In this document: positions 5,061 to 6,212 of the stretch, piece after piece
Layout of the letters: every line of letters starts with the position of its first letter
How positions within the stretch are numbered: position 1 is the first letter of the stretch
From: Spirochaetia bacterium
GTDB taxonomy: Bacteria; Spirochaetota; Spirochaetia; JABMQR01
Assembly: GCA_016784705.1 (NCBI GenBank)
Contig: JADHUD010000155.1
Location: forward strand, 1-6,212
Direction of reading: 5' to 3'
DNA: 6,212 nucleotides
Position numbers and translations under genes: made by a program
Notes under the pieces: model-generated
Database searches by the model: none
What the model was told of the DNA's origin: nothing
Seen by the model: the letters and a program-made list of their open reading frames with translations, nothing else

Positions 5061-5435
5061 ATGCGATTTTTTAGTGGTTATCCGATGATTGACAGTATGA
5101 AGGCGGGAATGGGTATGGGTAGAAAAAAATTCCGCAACCACGGTGGAGATGAAATGCATGGTGGAGGCGACTGTCGGCATCACCATGCTCACGGGATGGA
5201 GGGATTGAGCCTTACCGATCTCGCCCCCGGAGAAACTGCTGTCGTAATCGGGCTTAACGGCGGAGAAACCTACCGCAAAAAGCTCCTGTCGCTGGGACTT
5301 ATTCCCGGAAGCATGGTTGAACTGGTACGGGGCGGCGGCAGGGGAGCGGGTATCCTGATCCGACTTGGTAAAAGCACCCTGATGCTCAATGCCGGCCTGG
5401 CTGATCGAATTGCAGTCAATCCGGTTCGAAACTGA
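5061..5435 (+). CDS. feoA: FeoA-family ferrous iron transport protein with His/Met-rich N-terminal extension
   Basis: The 124-residue product ends in a full FeoA SH3-like domain (about 48-121): LSLTDLAPGETAVVIGL, then YRKKLLSLGLIPGS (71-84) and the last strands ILIRLGKSTLMLNAGLADRI (98-117). FeoA proteins are small cytoplasmic partners of FeoB needed for Fe(II) uptake. The N-terminal 47 residues are extra compared with a usual FeoA of about 75-85 residues. They hold many Met and Gly (MIDSMKAGMGMG) and a metal-binding-like cluster, HGGDEMHGGGDCRHHHAHGM (27-46), with six His, one Cys and two Met. The ATG at 5061 is chosen because AGGGAGG lies eight bases upstream; a TTG at 5043 would start before that site. 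It is first in the feo operon, 44 bases before the second feoA. Confidence 0.9.
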   Translation: MRFFSGYPMIDSMKAGMGMGRKKFRNHGGDEMHGGGDCRHHHAHGMEGLSLTDLAPGETAVVIGLNGGETYRKKLLSLGLIPGSMVELVRGGGRGAGILIRLGKSTLMLNAGLADRIAVNPVRN

Positions 5436-5479
5436 CAGCACAAGATGAAAGCCTGGAATACCTGTCGGAGGGGACTGCA

Positions 5480-5722
5480 ATGAATGAAGCTTGTACAATT
5501 TTGGAGATGAAACCGGGAGAAACAGCTACGGTAACTGGATTTTCAGAGAGTGAAGGGATGTATCGGAGAAAACTGCTCTCCATGGGCATTACCCGCGGTG
5601 TAACCATAACCTTCCTGAAAACGGCTCCCATGGGTGATCCCGTCGAAATTTCCTTGCGCGGATATTCTCTGTCATTGAGAAAGGCAGAAGCAAAAATCCT
5701 CCAGCTGCTGAAAACAACATAG
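5480..5722 (+). CDS. feoA: Second FeoA-family protein
   Basis: This 80-residue protein is a plain FeoA SH3-like domain of normal length. It carries LEMKPGETATVTGF (8-21), the signature YRRKLLSMGITRG (28-40) and the classical end DPVEISLRGYSLSLRKAEA (53-71). The last block is nearer the textbook FeoA sequence than the first copy's, so this is the likelier direct partner of FeoB. GGAGGGG at 5467-5473 gives a strong ribosome binding site six bases before the ATG. Tandem feoA genes before feoB are known in several anaerobic bacterial groups. A spacer of 125 bases separates it from feoB. Confidence 0.92.
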   Translation: MNEACTILEMKPGETATVTGFSESEGMYRRKLLSMGITRGVTITFLKTAPMGDPVEISLRGYSLSLRKAEAKILQLLKTT

Positions 5723-5749
5723 CAATGTCAATCCACCCTCATCCTCAAA

Positions 5750-5781
5750 ACATGGATACATGGATATATAGATTCATAGAT
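5750..5781. repeat. Degenerate octamer tandem repeat in the feoA-feoB spacer
   Basis: Two perfect units of acatggat are followed by atatagat and tcatagat, four units in 32 bases. A small hairpin follows and partly overlaps it: gatgc (5779-5783), loop ctttat, gcatc (5790-5794). There is no T-run after the hairpin, so it is not a standard terminator. It may be a processing or attenuation site adjusting feoB against feoA, or merely a simple repeat. Confidence 0.55.
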
Positions 5782-5847
5782 GCCTTTATGCATCCATACG
5801 GAAACTTTCTCAGTAGGGAAGGATAGGAACATTAAGGGGATGATATA

Positions 5848-6212
5848 ATGAACAATCGTTTGGAATCACTGACGCTTGCCATAGCAGGAAACCCGAACTG
5901 CGGCAAGACGACCCTGTTCAATGCCTTGACCGGCAGCGAACAGCGAGTAGGAAACTGGCCGGGAGTGACTGTAGAAAAGATTGAAGGAGTACTTCGGGCT
6001 GGGAGACTTCATGGTATTCTGATCGATCTGCCTGGGATCTATACCCTGGTTCCCGATTCGGAGGATGAGGTGGTAGCTCGTAAATTCCTTGCAGAAGAAA
6101 GCTATGATCTGGTCATCAATATGGTTGATGCTGCAAATCTCGAGCGGAATCTGTACCTTACCACCCAGCTGGTTGAAATGGGAATACCGATGGTACTTGT
6201 TCTCAATAAAAT
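5848..6212 (+). CDS. feoB: FeoB ferrous iron transporter, N-terminal GTPase part (runs off right edge)
   Basis: The 121 visible residues are the start of the cytoplasmic G domain of FeoB, the membrane Fe(II) importer. Motifs in order: G1 P-loop GNPNCGKT (14-21), the switch I region GNWPGVTVEK (35-44) with the G2 threonine T41, G3 DLPG (60-63) followed by IYTLVPDSEDE, and the beginning of G4 NK (120-121) at the edge. All are intact. The ATG at 5848 follows AAGGGG (5834-5839) at a good distance. The transmembrane core, usually over 500 residues, lies outside the window. It is the last visible gene of the operon starting at 5061 and should work with the FeoA proteins. Confidence 0.96.
   Translation, partial: MNNRLESLTLAIAGNPNCGKTTLFNALTGSEQRVGNWPGVTVEKIEGVLRAGRLHGILIDLPGIYTLVPDSEDEVVARKFLAEESYDLVINMVDAANLERNLYLTTQLVEMGIPMVLVLNK

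Noticed and set aside
4992..5498. Long minus-strand open frame opposite feoA
   Set aside because: It is a shadow of feoA1, with no plausible start signal or family motif and an overlap with the feo promoter.

Overview
The window suggests a bacterium of moderate GC content. A tandem feoA-feoA-feoB locus and a GNAT acetyltransferase of the 'GEF' type would fit an anaerobic or facultative lineage such as a spirochaete, deltaproteobacterium or clostridial relative. No rRNA, tRNA or other diagnostic marker is present, so this placement is a low-confidence inference. There is no CRISPR array, no intact transposase and no recognisable phage gene.

Layout, left to right. (1) 1-256, minus strand: the N-terminal part of a GNAT acetyltransferase that runs off the left edge. 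(2) 450-1706, minus: a multi-pass membrane diguanylate cyclase with an intact GGDEF active site and an RxxD product-inhibition site. Its last 22 codons lie in a dispersed repeat. (3) 1707-2723: about 1 kb without an intact gene, holding frameshifted minus-strand coding remnants, a 7-bp tandem repeat, a partial copy of the dispersed repeat and a strong extended -10 promoter. (4) 2724-3773, plus: a membrane-anchored GNAT protein with an unusual N-terminal domain. (5) 3922-4577, minus: a Phd/YefM-type antitoxin and PIN-domain (VapC/FitB-like) toxin operon with a 4-bp overlap and a palindromic operator candidate. (6) 4578-5060: a spacer with a possible small ORF, another repeat arm and a near-consensus promoter. 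(7) 5061-6212, plus: a ferrous iron uptake operon of FeoA with a His/Met-rich N-terminal extension, a second plain FeoA, and the start of the GTPase-transporter FeoB, which runs off the right edge.

The least expected feature is a dispersed repeat with two arms, here called L (core tttttcaactatgggtt) and R (core tgtggaaaacgtacctg). At 441-516 the arms lie side by side and supply the stop codon and C-terminal tail of the cyclase. At 3883-3909 (L) and 4943-4979 (R) the same arms stand about 1 kb apart with the toxin-antitoxin operon between them. A further R arm (2633-2657) sits directly upstream of the GNAT promoter, and a degenerate L arm (3842-3858) lies just before the second L arm. This suggests a small mobile or formerly mobile element that can carry a toxin-antitoxin passenger and exists here in compact, loaded and broken forms. 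Its class cannot be named from this window.

Functionally the genes form separate modules: c-di-GMP signalling, two unrelated acetyltransferases, a toxin-antitoxin module and Fe(II) import. Only the feo genes and the toxin-antitoxin pair look like true operons. Everything between the left GNAT gene and feoA looks like an accessory region with gene decay and repeat insertions beside a conserved iron-uptake locus.
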